NCBI GenBank assembly: GCA_030789695.1
Contig: CM061142.1
Location: 158,940,714-159,004,713, forward strand
DNA: 64,000 nt
Direction of reading: 5' to 3'
Source: Scilla litardierei
Lineage: Eukaryota > Streptophyta > Magnoliopsida > Asparagales > Asparagaceae
Positions 54,303 through 64,000 of this stretch are shown piece after piece. The notes beneath the pieces were generated by a model. The model made no database searches. It was given only the letters and a program-made list of their open reading frames with translations, and was not told where the DNA came from. Position numbers and translations under genes: made by a program. Each line of letters begins with the position of its first letter. Within the stretch, counting starts at the first letter, position 1.

Positions 54303-56076
54303 TGTTTTTTGTATATACTTTTTATCCCTTCTCCATGCACGTTTTACGTTGTTTCTTTCACTGTTTCCCCCAGTTTTCCCTGTTTTAGTTTCCACTTTTG
54401 TTTTTATGGTCCATTTTGTGCTTTTCAGGAAATACATGTCAATTCGGGACCATAAAGCGTGAAAAAGGCAAAAAAGGGCGAACGGAGCAAAAGCAGGAGC
54501 TCAAAGTGTGAAAAGGGGGGGAGAAAGAGAAGTAAGAGTGACACACACGACAACGTCAATTTGACGTGGCTGCGTCACTCAGCCACCCAGAAGCCTACGT
54601 ACCCAATTCCATGCGGCCGCGTAAAGATACTCCACACGATCGTGCCATTCAAATGCCCAACAGCTCAGAACCTTATTTGACGTGGCCGCGCAGAGGATTC
54701 CCAAACCACTGCGACATCTGAAGAAAGAAGGAAAGGAGAGTTCTATTCGATGCGGTAGTTCGACTGAGTCCACCACGTGGTCGCATATTCCCAAGAAGCT
54801 GAAGACCAAATGGTTACTTCACGCGACTGTTTCGAAGCCCATGCGAGAGTCGAAGCTGGATTCGATGCGGTCGCATTCCCAACGACGCGTTCGTGTCGCT
54901 GTAGCTACCGTCACCCTATTTTACGCATCCAAACGACGCGACCACGTCATTTTCGACGCGATCATATCGAATTGGATTTCTATGTCATTTTGGGGCACTG
55001 CAAGGATTAGTTGAGGGCTTTTTAGTCTTTTAAGGGATTGTTTTTAACCCCTTCTTCTTCCTGAGAGAAAAGGGGTTTTTGTCTGAGCTTTTTCAGAGCT
55101 TTTTGGAGGAATTTCAGGTGTTATTCTCTATTGTTTTCGGTTAACTTTAGTTATTTCTTTTTATTTCTCTTGTATTAGATTAGAGTTTTATAATAGAAAT
55201 TGTCTCTTTTAATTGCTATTGTGATTGTTTGCTATTATTTGAGCTTTATTGTTGAATCCATGGCCATACTCATTGAGTCTCTGATATTGATTGCACATCT
55301 AACAATGGGTAGTGAGTAGTTTCTTATCTAGGGCAACGGGTTGAATCCCATTATATTAGAACTATGGCTTGGATGAAATTGTTGAGCTAATTGTTGGTTA
55401 ATTGAGGAATTGGGATATATTAGGATGCCAAGTGTCATTGTAAATCGGTCTCCTCCCTAGTCGATAATTAGATTGGCCGTCGGAGAGAGTCGGGACCAAT
55501 TTAGGGTTTTCGATCCCTACAATGACACATACTATCGGTGTGACCGACGAGAGTTGGGTGCCGATTAAAGCCCTCCTAATGTAGATCTAAATCCCCGACC
55601 ACGAGAGTGATGTGGAGGAATATTATGGACATGCGACGGATGTAATGCACCTTACATATACCGATGCATCGGCGAGAGTCGACATCGATATAGGTTAGGG
55701 TTGTCCTATCATAGCATCGCAAGAGCGGGGGTAGGGATAACATAAATGACTATCACATTATGCATCACGAGAGTGGGGGATAGGAGAACGCCCTTGGGTT
55801 AAACGACCTCTCCCGAGTCCCAATGAATCCAACAATTGGTGAACCACTAATCCAACCTTAACCCTAGTTCAATGGCGGGGATACCCTAAGCCCTATAGCT
55901 TTTATTATCTGATTTCACCTTTTATTTCTCATCTCAACTGCCATTCCATCACGTAGCTTTCGAACATAGAAGAAAATCGATACTCAACGAATGCCTCATG
56001 TGTTCGACCCATATAGCGTTACACGACACCGTGTGCATGCGGTTATAAATATTTAAAATGTCTACATAGACGAACA
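54303..56076 (+). repeat. 5' LTR of the Athila-like element (approximate ends)
   Basis: Proposed from TG at 54303 to ACA at 56076, just before the primer-binding site. It includes a cluster of ACGCGGCCGCGT-like motifs (54563-54970), T-rich leader sequence and the phrase tttcttatctagggcaacgg, common in LTRs of this group. No TSD was confirmed and the left end is uncertain. Confidence 0.5.
54563..54970. repeat. GACGCGGCCGCGT-like motif cluster in the Athila-like LTR
   Basis: About eleven diverged copies, e.g. gcggccgcgt (54613), gatgcggtcgcat (54864), acgacgcgttcgtgtcg (54882) and cgacgcgaccacgtc (54934). The same motif recurs at 59178-59778. Confidence 0.75.
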
Positions 56077-56082
56077 AGCTTT

Positions 56083-56100
56083 TGGTGCCATTTTCGGGGA
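56083..56100 (+). other. Primer-binding site of the Athila-like element
   Basis: TGGTGCCATTTTCGGGGA, a decayed form of the TGGCGCCGTTGCCGGGGA site usual in Athila/Tat elements (tRNA-Asp). It fits the gag that follows 125 bp downstream. Confidence 0.7.
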
Positions 56101-56225
56101 GGCACAGTTTGCTATTGATTTTATTCTTTGATTGATATACTACGTACTTTCTTTTATTTTTGATTATATCTCTTTGTTATTGGTTTTTAGTGCTACTAAC
56201 GATTTCTTTTGTTTAGCCTTTGTGT

Positions 56226-57299
56226 ATGCACAGGAGATTCCAGGGAATTGAGGACTTAGTTCCACTAGACCCCAAAATCGGGGCCATAACACGTCAGAGA
56301 AACGTCGAGAGAAAGAAGAAGCGTGCACTAGAAGCCATGGCAGAGACAGATAATCCTAAGAATGGTCATGTACCACCACCTCCACTACCTCCTAGATCGC
56401 TCATGGATATCTCTATGTCCTTCAATGGGTCCACGTCTAGTATCTTGAGGCCGCTGATGGAGCCTAACAACTTTGAGCTGAAACCATCATTGATCAGCTT
56501 CATACAACATGATCAATGCGGAGGCTCTCCCATGGAAAACCCAAATGATCATCTCAACACGATCTTGAAAAATATGGACACCTTGAAGATGAATCGTGTC
56601 ACTAACGACGCAATTAGGCTAATACTATTTCCCTTCTCACTTAGGGATAAAGCTAAGGACTGGCTCAGGAGCCATGATCCTAACACTTTTACTTCTTGGG
56701 ATAGTCTTTCTCTTGCATTTCTAACAAATTTTTTTCCACTAGGAAAAACCGTGAAAATGTGCAACGAGATCACCAACGTCACCTAGCTTGACCGGGAGTC
56801 CTTGTACGATGTTTAGGAGATATTCAAGGATTTGCAACGCAACTGCCCACACCACGGTGTGCCTGTCTGGCTGCTAATCTAAGCGTTCATTAACGGACTA
56901 GCCCGAGAGGTGAGGATGTCAATTGCCGCTGCTGCTAATGTCGTGATTATGAGCAAGACTCCAGCTGAAGCTAAAAATTTGTTAGAGGACATGGCCGCCA
57001 ACAATGATTCATGGAGCAACAAGAGAAGCGCCTCCAAGAGGGGAGGTAAGTATGAAATGGATGAAGTCTCAATGCTTTTGGCTAAATTTGATGCACTTAC
57101 CAAGCAGCTGTCCATGATTGGGCTTGGTACTACTAATCTGCCTATGGCGGCGTTGTGTGAGGTAAGTGGTGTGCATGGACACCAAGTGTGTGAATGCCCA
57201 ACATCAATGATGACACCTCCAGGCATGAGCATAGAGCAATCCAATGCATTGTATGGGAACATTCCGAGGCCACCAAATAATCCATACTCCGGCACATAA
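56226..57299 (+). pseudogene. gag, Athila-like element
   Basis: ATG at 56226 (MHRRFQGIEDLVPLD). Contains the family's gag block: NNFELKPSLISFIQHDQCGG, MENPNDHLNTILKNMDTLKM, AIRLILFPFSLRDKAKDWLR, then WDSLSLAFLTNFFPLGKTVK. Three in-frame stops follow (56784-56786, near 56814 and near 56878) before the frame resumes with NCPHHGVPVW and MSIAAAANVVIMSKTPAEAK. It ends with PPNNPYSG. The gag tail motif NAITLRSGK is readable at 57731-57757 in another frame, just after the G run. Structural protein of the particle; dead here. Confidence 0.85.
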
Positions 57300-57698
57300 A
57301 ATCAATGATAGAAGAACCATCCCAATTTTTCTTATAGGAGTCTAGGATTGCAAGCCTAACCACCGTTCCCACAACAACCACAAAATTTCCAAGTACCACC
57401 TCCTCAAGGGCCATTTCAGAACTTTAACCAAAGACTCCCCTCTAACACGACCTCCAGTTCCAAATCTAATTTTGAAAATACTAATTGAAAACCACATTCT
57501 TACACAGGGCCAGAGGAATGAGTACTTCCAATCCTCCATTCAACAGTTGATGACTACTACGTAGTAGCTTATGACTATCACGCAACAGCTTACCACGGGC
57601 CAGAAAACAATGGAAACCCAAATGGCACCGATGGTGCAGCAACTATCTCAAATAGCAAAATCACAAGGGCATCTACCAGGGCAGACTGAAGCAAACCC

Positions 57699-57724
57699 CG
57701 GGGGGGGGGGGGGGGGGGGGGGGG
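57699..57724. repeat. G homopolymer in gag tail
   Basis: Run of about 26 G directly before the conserved NAITLRSGK motif; a length change here shifts the gag frame. Confidence 0.85.
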
Positions 57725-57976
57725 CATGTAAATGCTATTACCCTGAGGAGTGGTAAATAAACGGAAGACCCAGTAATGCCAGATGCAGAAGAGGGAGAGC
57801 TTGTGGTGGAAGGTGATCCTCGTATCGAGATTGAGCTCGATGGAAATGACCTTGCTGAATCTCCAATTGTGCTACCGTCAAGGGAAAAGGAAAGCGAAAA
57901 AGCTAATAGAGACACCCCAATATAGCCTCTGAGAACGTACGTCCCTAAGGTCCCATTCTCTTCAAGACTGGCGAAG

Positions 57977-58837
57977 GTGAAACTAGAAGAGAAATACAGA
58001 AAATTCTTTGACATGTTGAAGCAATTAAACATCTCTATCCTGTTCTTGGATGCCATCTCCGAAATCCCTTCATATGCAAAATTTCTGAAGGAATTGATCA
58101 CAAGAGGAGGGAGAAGGGAAAAAGTTCGATTCTCTATGGAATGCAGCACTATTCTCCAGAGGAAGAGCATCGAGAAGCTTGAAGATCCAGGAAGCTTCGC
58201 CGTCCCTTGCACCGTAGGGAACATGACAATCAAGAGGGTTCTATACGACTTGGGCGTCAGTGTGAGCTTGATGCAGCTGGGCATAAGCAAAAGATTAAGG
58301 ATGGGATAGCAAAGCTCGAAAGGATGATGCTACAACTCACGGATTGGTCGATCAAATACCCCATGGGAATTCTGGAGGACGTGCCGGTAAAGGTGGGAGA
58401 CATGGTCATCCCATGCGATTTCATCATCATGGATATGTCGGAAGATGCACATATTCTGATTATATTGGGACACCCCTTTCCTTGCCACTGCGTGAGTAAT
58501 GATAGACATTAAGGGAGGGAAGTTGTCCCTTAACATCGGAAAGGAAAGAGCAGAATTCGACCTGAAGAAGAGCATAAAAGAGCTCATGGAAGATGAGTGC
58601 GATAAAGTTGATCTTCTGGAGGAAGTAATTCAGCAGACGGAGCTAGAGGACATATTTTTGAGCCCCATGGAGAAACTCTTATATGCAAGCTCCAAGCACC
58701 AAGAAGAGTCTGAGGCAGTCGCCTTCGCGAAGAAGCTTGATGGAGCGCCAAGAAAGGAGGATAAGCTGAAGAAACTGAAAACAGAGGATGAATCCAAGGA
58801 AACTCCTAGGGAAAGGGTCAAGGAAGAGCCACCATGA
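57977..58837 (+). pseudogene. Protease region of the Athila-like element
   Basis: Reads FFDMLKQLNISILFLDAISEIPSYAKFLKELI, then DPGSFAVPCTVGN and the retropepsin site as DLGVSVSLM (Athila usually has DLGASINLM). After a frame change near 58310 it continues with LTDWSIKYPMGILEDVPVKV and ILIILGHPFP, then after a stop with GGKLSLNIGKERAEF. The active-site Asp remains but Ala-Ser is changed. No RT follows: the sequence passes within ~140 bp to the post-pol phrase gcttcttgggaggcaaccca (59001). Confidence 0.8.
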
Positions 58838-59177
58838 CCACAACCAACAATTCCAACGAAGCCAAGGAATCAAGAAGAAAACAAGCTGAAACTGATGCTG
58901 GAGAAGAAGCGAGGAGACAAAGACATCCTAGACTTCTCCAGCCTAAAGCCTCCTTGAAGACATCTAAATAGGGAGTCGAGCTCACCATTTAAAATGAGCG
59001 CTTCTTGGGAGGCAACCCAAGCATTTTCATATTGTCTTTAGTATTTCAATTTTGATCCTAGTTCTATTTTGGAATTGTTTCAATTCTTACTTTGAATAAA
59101 ACCCCAAAACCCAAAAGCTAACCTAAGGAGTTTTCAATGCAGGAAGAAGAAGATTGAGGAAGCTGGAAACCATTCTA
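58838..59177 (+). other. Deletion junction: RT, RNase H and integrase absent
   Basis: Between the protease remnant and the env-like part, an Athila element normally has 3 kb or more of RT, RNase H and integrase. Here there are about 140 bp before the conserved gcgcttcttgggaggcaacc phrase (58998-59017) that usually follows pol. This defines an internally deleted, non-autonomous derivative. Confidence 0.75.
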
Positions 59178-59778
59178 AACGACTGCGTGGTGCAAATCCA
59201 CATGGCCGCATGGAGATGAGGAGAAGAGACGAAGGTGAAGAGCTAAAGTAGCACTCGACGCGGTCACGTCGCAATTGCACAAACGACCGCGTAGTTTGGG
59301 ATAAAATCTTGAACTCAATTTTCCAATTCGACATGGCCGCGTCACTCAGTCGATGCGGCCATGTAACTCTCTGTTGTTTTGAGCCTATATTCTCTCCACT
59401 GTCAAAAATACACGGCCGCGTGAACACTAACCACGCGACCGCGTCGAACACAACTCCAAGGCCAAATTTTCCCCAACTCTACGCAGCCGTTTGAATCCAA
59501 TTAAAATGGCCGCGTCCTTACAAAATTTCACAAGGCCAAATTTCCCAATTTGACGAGGCCGTTTAACCAAATCGAAAGGTCCACGTAACTCTCTGTTGTT
59601 TTAGCTGAAAATCACCTTTCTATAGGAACGACGCGGCCATTTGAACTTAAACGACACGGTCGCATCGACACAAATTTTTTGAGCTTCAAACTTTCCCAAT
59701 CGACGCAGCCATTTGAATTTGATCGACGCGACCGAGTCATTGCTCTTTATATAACCCCAAACCCCCACTCGGCCGTTT
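59178..59778 (+). promoter_or_regulatory. Internal motif array plus TATA upstream of the env-like ORF
   Basis: About fifteen copies of the (C)GACGCGGCCGCGT-like motif (e.g. tggccgcgtcactcagtcga at 59334, cacggccgcgtgaac at 59411, cacgcgaccgcgtcga at 59431, cgacgcgaccgagtc at 59722). Then TATATAA lies at 59748-59754 and a C-rich leader runs to the ATG at 60221. The motif is the one in the element's own LTR, so this looks like an internal promoter. Inference from layout. Confidence 0.55.
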
Positions 59779-60220
59779 CAAGCTTTAATTTTCCAAACGA
59801 TTCGACTCCCCCTCTCAATCTCTTTGACTCAAGCAACCTCCAACCATCCCAACCTTTTCTCCTCTCTCCTAATTTATCCCATGACCCTTTTCTCATCCAT
59901 CAACCCCCTCCATCACCGCCATTTCCAGCCAAAACGACCGACACCCAAAGCCCTAGAACGACAGTTTGGGGGCATTTTTTGCAATTCAAATCGACACGAC
60001 TGACTGAGGGAGCTTAGAGTTTGACAGCTAGCTTGGGGGAGAAGCTCGAGGACTTCCACAAGGACTTGGTGTATTCAATTTCAACGTGGGGCCTTGCGCT
60101 TGGTAACTTTGTTCCTCATCTCATTAAATATCGCATTGCTCGCTAAAGTTGCCAAATTTGCTTGAGCCTGCACTTCACTTCACTTCACACACTCTTTGCA
60201 TCACTCACACCACACTCACC

Positions 60221-62226
60221 ATGCCTCCGAGAGAGCACAAGAAGCGCACTATCACCACTGGACCATCCCAAGGTAAGGGCAAGTGTTAGCAAAACCTTAT
60301 AGTCGCTGCGGCTCTGGCCATTGCTGTTAGGGGTGATGCCCCTGTCCCTCCCCCTCAGATTGACACCCTAGGGAAAGAATTCATTGACGAATTTCAACGA
60401 GATACCTTCACATTCCTCAACTATAGGACCATCGTGCCCACCAAATTTCTGAGCGTCACAGCTCTATCTGCACTTGGTCTCTTAGATGGAGTCAACACAC
60501 ACCTATGCAACATTGGTTGGGAAGAGCATTTACAGTGTGAGTCCATAACCTATAAGAGACTCACTTTGGAGTATCTTACCACCTTCAAGAGTTATCCATC
60601 TGGGTCTCGTTCCGGTTGATGAACAAAGACTACGGCATGTCCACCAATTCATTGAACCCCCTCTTCAAGTGGCCTCGAGCTCTTGAGCCTAAAGCACACT
60701 CACACAACTATCTATATCCTCAAGAGTATGATCAGAACGCCTTTTGGTTGAAGATTACTGGTCTTTCTCCTTTCCTCATTACACGTGCAAAGGCTTCTAG
60801 CATCATCCACCCTTTCCTTCTCATCGTGCATTGCATTATTGCAAACTCGATCTTCTATAGATATGAGACTGGCCAGGTCTCTCAGGATGAGCTTTTCTTC
60901 CTCTGGTGTGCCACCCAACCATGTGTCCTCCGTGAGGACGGTACTACACTTCTACGATACATCCTCTATGCTGGTTCTTGGCTGAACCAAAGATTTCTCC
61001 ACACCCTTGCCAGCCCACAATCTTACATTTGTTGTGGAGGGTTTTCACTATTATTGCCATGCTTTCTCCTGTTTCATTTAAGATCCCTGATGACATGCAT
61101 CATGTTCCAGGCCCCACTTATCTTGACCTCTCTGTCCTCTCCAAGATGCACAAAATCAAATCTTATGAGAAGGACAAGTTATTTTTGCTTCATGGGCCTA
61201 ACCAGACCCCATACACTAGGCTCCCGAACCCTGCACATTTTGGAGCTAGGACCTCTATGCTGTGGATTTTTCCACCTGTTCCTGATCTTGCCTAGGGTGC
61301 TCAAGCACCACCTGTAGCCTCAGCCTGACCCTACCCAGCCTCAGGCCCAGTCCCAGCCTATCCAGGATCTTGTTGTCCCACTTGCTTCCACTTTCAGCAT
61401 CACCGTCAGTCCCACACTATGTCAGTTTCATAGGAGATCTCACCAGCAGGGCAAAGCATCTACCAGCACACCTCCTCTACTACTTTACCATTTCAAGCGT
61501 ATCACTCGAGTGGCAGAGAAGCTTAGGAATTTTAAGACCTCCACCATCATTACCCTGACTGGATTTAGAGACACTCTTTCTGAATTCAGATCCTCGGTAG
61601 AAAGCCTCATTACGGTTGTCGTGACCCTCCAGTCACAGTTCAACACCATCTATCGATACCACTATACCCAGGGTTATTACCCTGCTACTGAGCCCATTCT
61701 TCTGCCCATTCCACCCCTGCCATCTCTGCCTGTATTCACCACCACCTCGACATCTCACATCACTACCACCCCCACACCTCATATTCCTATGCCACCACCA
61801 CCTCCACATGCTCCACCATCTCCACACCCTGAGACTGTGATCCCCTCTATTCCCTCACCTCATCCAGACCCAGTGGTTCCACACATTTCTTCACCACACA
61901 CCATGGATGTCGCAGACATACCCTCTTCTGGAGCACCACCTTCTCCTACTTCATCCATACATATTCCATCACCTCCTCCCGCTGATATAGAGCCACACAC
62001 TCCCCCACCACCTGAGGATGTCACAGTCATCAGTTCATTGTCTCCAGATGACTCATCACCATCCCAACATCATCCATCACTCCACCCATCAGAGGTAGTT
62101 CCATCCACTCCATCTCCACCTCCTGCTAACACCACAGCTGCACCACCAGCTGAGCCATCCATTCCACCTACACCACCTACCCAGAGACCACCTGCCCAGA
62201 GACCACCTGACGGTGGCTCCGTTTGA
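60221..62226 (+). pseudogene. Post-pol env-like ORF of the Athila-like element
   Basis: ATG at 60221 (MPPREHKKRTITTG). TAG at 60287-60289, then open to 60619 (ITYKRLTLEYLTTFKSYPSG). A frameshift near 60600 leads into NSLNPLFKWPRALEPKAH, FWLKITGLSPFLITRAKASS and IIHPFLLIVHCIIANSIF (60616-61020). Another shift near 61030 leads to HHVPGPTYLDLSVLSKMHKI up to 61295. 61510-62226 encodes an N-terminal helical part and a long Pro/Ser/His/Thr-rich tail. This matches the ORF found after pol in Athila elements. Its role is unknown, sometimes called env-like; I see no convincing membrane anchor. Non-functional as written. Confidence 0.72.
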
Positions 62227-62719
62227 TTGGATGACCCTTTGCTCTCCCTTTCATCACTTGGCCCATTATTCCACGTAGACCCGAGGAGCTATGATTGTGA
62301 TGAAGGGAAAGCGTAAAGTCATCTACCCAGATGAAAACCATTTCTATGCGTGATATCCCTTATACACCAAATAGAAGCAGTCAATTGAAAAGTGTGTTAT
62401 CTATGATTATGTATATCGTTTTTATGCCTTAGACAATGTTTGATGCTAAAATGATTCCATATTTCTTATGATTCACGTTATTCTTAGTTTTTCTATCAAG
62501 TGTACCAATATGAAATGATATCGAAATAAAAGCTTTAGTGATGTTTATATTCATTGTTGGTGTAATTTGAGTAAGCGAACCCGACTTCTGAGAGAATGAT
62601 CTAGCATTTCCCCTCTTTATCTTCTTTTTCATCTATTTATTTTTCTTTATTTTTAGTCGCCAAGTTCACTTTTTACTTATCTTCCTCGAGGACGAGTAAG
62701 AGATAAGCTTGGAGGATTT
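62227..62719 (+). other. 3' untranslated part and polypurine tract
   Basis: AT-rich, ending with tcctcgaggacgagtaagag and the purine-rich tract ataagcttggagga (62703-62716), the usual arrangement just before a 3' LTR in this group. Confidence 0.6.
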
Positions 62720-64000
62720 TGATATTCTCATATTTTACACTTTATTTCTGCATTTTTCCCTGCCATAACGATTGCTCGTATTGCGATTTTAACATTTAAA
62801 CGACGATTTTACGATATATTGCACTATCTCTTTGTTTCGTCCGATTTCAGGAAACATGAGGCAATCGGGAGCAATATGGAGCTATGAGTGCTTACATGCG
62901 TGCCAGAGCATCAGTCACGATGATATTGGAGAGCTAACGGCGCTGGATGATGAGTAGAAGAGGAAGAAAGGCCAAAGAATCGACAAGGAAGTGAGAAGAA
63001 GGAGAAAAGAGAAGAGAAACAGGCTACTCGACTGAGTGACGCAGCTCACTCGACCGAGTGAAGCTGACACATCTAATTCCAGCCTGAAGAAGAGCAACAA
63101 TGTACTCGGCCGAGTGAGAATTCCACTTGACTGAGTGAGAATCCCACTCGACCGAGTGGAGATAGTAAATCCAAAGAAATTTATTGACAGATCTCTATTT
63201 TTTGGAAGAATCTAAAGTCGGTCTCACTCGACCAAGTAAGCAGACCACCCGACCAAGTGGTTTAAACTGTCCAGAACACTAAAATCTCAGTTTTTCGACA
63301 GATCTGTTACTCGGCCGAGTGAGCAGTTCAATCGGCCGTATGCACCACCAGCCCAGCTTTGAAACTCGGGTTTTGTAGCGATCTGGGGGCAGATCTGTCA
63401 GGATTTTTTGGATTTTTTGGGCAACTATAAATACACAGTTTTCAGGGCGGCCCAAAAAGAGAATCTTTTGAATTTTCTTAGAAATAATTTTAATTTTAGT
63501 TTTCTTTGGGCGAAAGGATTGGAGAGCAAGATCTTAATTTTCTTATTCTTTGGAGCTTGAACTCAATTGCTTTGTCTAAACTTTTTCAAGTTCATATTCT
63601 TTATGATATATTTCTACTTAGATAAGTGTTTTGTGATGAGTTCTCTTGCACATCTTATTTCTATTGCTTTTTCTATGATGAATTGTGTGTAGTCTCTTTG
63701 CTCTAGGGCAAAGGGATGAACCCTATGGATTTAAAGTATGATATGTGAGATCTATTGAATTGCCATGTTGATAAGCTTGTTAAGGGTTAGGTTGTGATTG
63801 ATTTACTACGGATAGATAGGGATTTCTATTAGATCTTGAGAGATCGAGAGAGGATCTTGATCTATGGGAAGCCCTAGACATTCAATTTAAATCTATAATC
63901 TAGATTCCTTAGAATTGGTGCGCGAGAGCAACCAAAGCTAGCATATTTATTATATTTCTATAATTATATTCGTTTGTATGACGGTAAAATGGATACGAAC
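62720..64000 (+). repeat. LTR, runs off the window; differs from the 54.3-kb LTR
   Basis: Begins TGATATTCTCATATTTTACAC after the polypurine tract. It has a palindrome cluster (63026-63345), TATAAATA (63426-63433) and the phrase tttgctctagggcaaaggga. The architecture parallels the LTR at 54303-56076, but the sequence is clearly diverged, so the two are not a normal LTR pair. It may belong to another element inserted or recombined here. Confidence 0.6.
63026..63345. repeat. CACTCGACCGAGTG palindrome cluster
   Basis: About nine copies of ACTCG(A/G)CCGAGTG and close variants (63026, 63048, 63104, 63124, 63146, 63225, 63246, 63309, 63331), ending about 85 bp before TATAAATA. Confidence 0.85.

Noticed and set aside
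61700..62226. Separate extensin/hydroxyproline-rich cell-wall gene
   Set aside because: No signal peptide and no SPPPP arrays; it continues the env-like ORF of the Athila-like element and fits its proline-rich tail.

Overview
This looks like nuclear DNA of a flowering plant. The signs are a split, intron-containing gene, an intronless PLS-class pentatricopeptide-repeat (PPR) gene, and about 55 kb of nested plant transposons (Tekay-like chromovirus, Athila-like, copia-like, CACTA, hAT, Mutator-type). The species cannot be read from the sequence.

Layout. 1-4000 is the only ordinary gene space: the 5' part of a minus-strand gene (four exons recovered, first ATG at 1717) lies head-to-head with a plus-strand PPR gene (2111-4000), about 390 bp apart. 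4841-5564 is a small non-autonomous hAT element. 6530-8632 is a 2.1-kb solo LTR with a perfect 5-bp target duplication (TSD). 8638-8989 and 33953-35311 are the two halves of an older LTR-type repeat split by a large nest. In the nest (8990-33947), Tekay-like element 1 (minus, TSD CTTAT) carries a second Tekay-like element (15639-25403, plus, TSD CAAAC) inside its gag, and a 5.3-kb non-coding copia-like element (26539-31846) inside its 5' LTR. 35312 to about 49.3 kb is a degenerate CACTA element with TNP2 and ORF1 remains on the minus strand, interrupted by microsatellites and by a 5'-truncated relative of the copia-like element (37370 to about 42960). 50.3-53.1 kb is a mosaic of microsatellites, a foldback element, a minisatellite and a second hAT copy that itself carries a Mutator-type MITE. 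54.3-62.7 kb is an Athila-like element with gag, protease and a post-pol env-like ORF but no reverse transcriptase or integrase. 62720-64000 is the start of another LTR.

Most notable observations. (1) A colinear series of stem-loops around a TTGAG/CTCAA core is shared, with compensating base changes, by the two non-coding copia-like elements. (2) Two GT-AG intron-like segments lie at the gag-pol junction and inside integrase, conserved in both Tekay-like elements. (3) Five or more unrelated LTR families each carry an array of short palindromes just upstream of a TATA box, and in the Athila-like element such an array also sits internally before the env-like ORF. (4) The copia-like element has three tandem primer-binding sites.

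Everything here comes from reading by eye. Boundaries backed by TSDs are firm; the others are marked as approximate.
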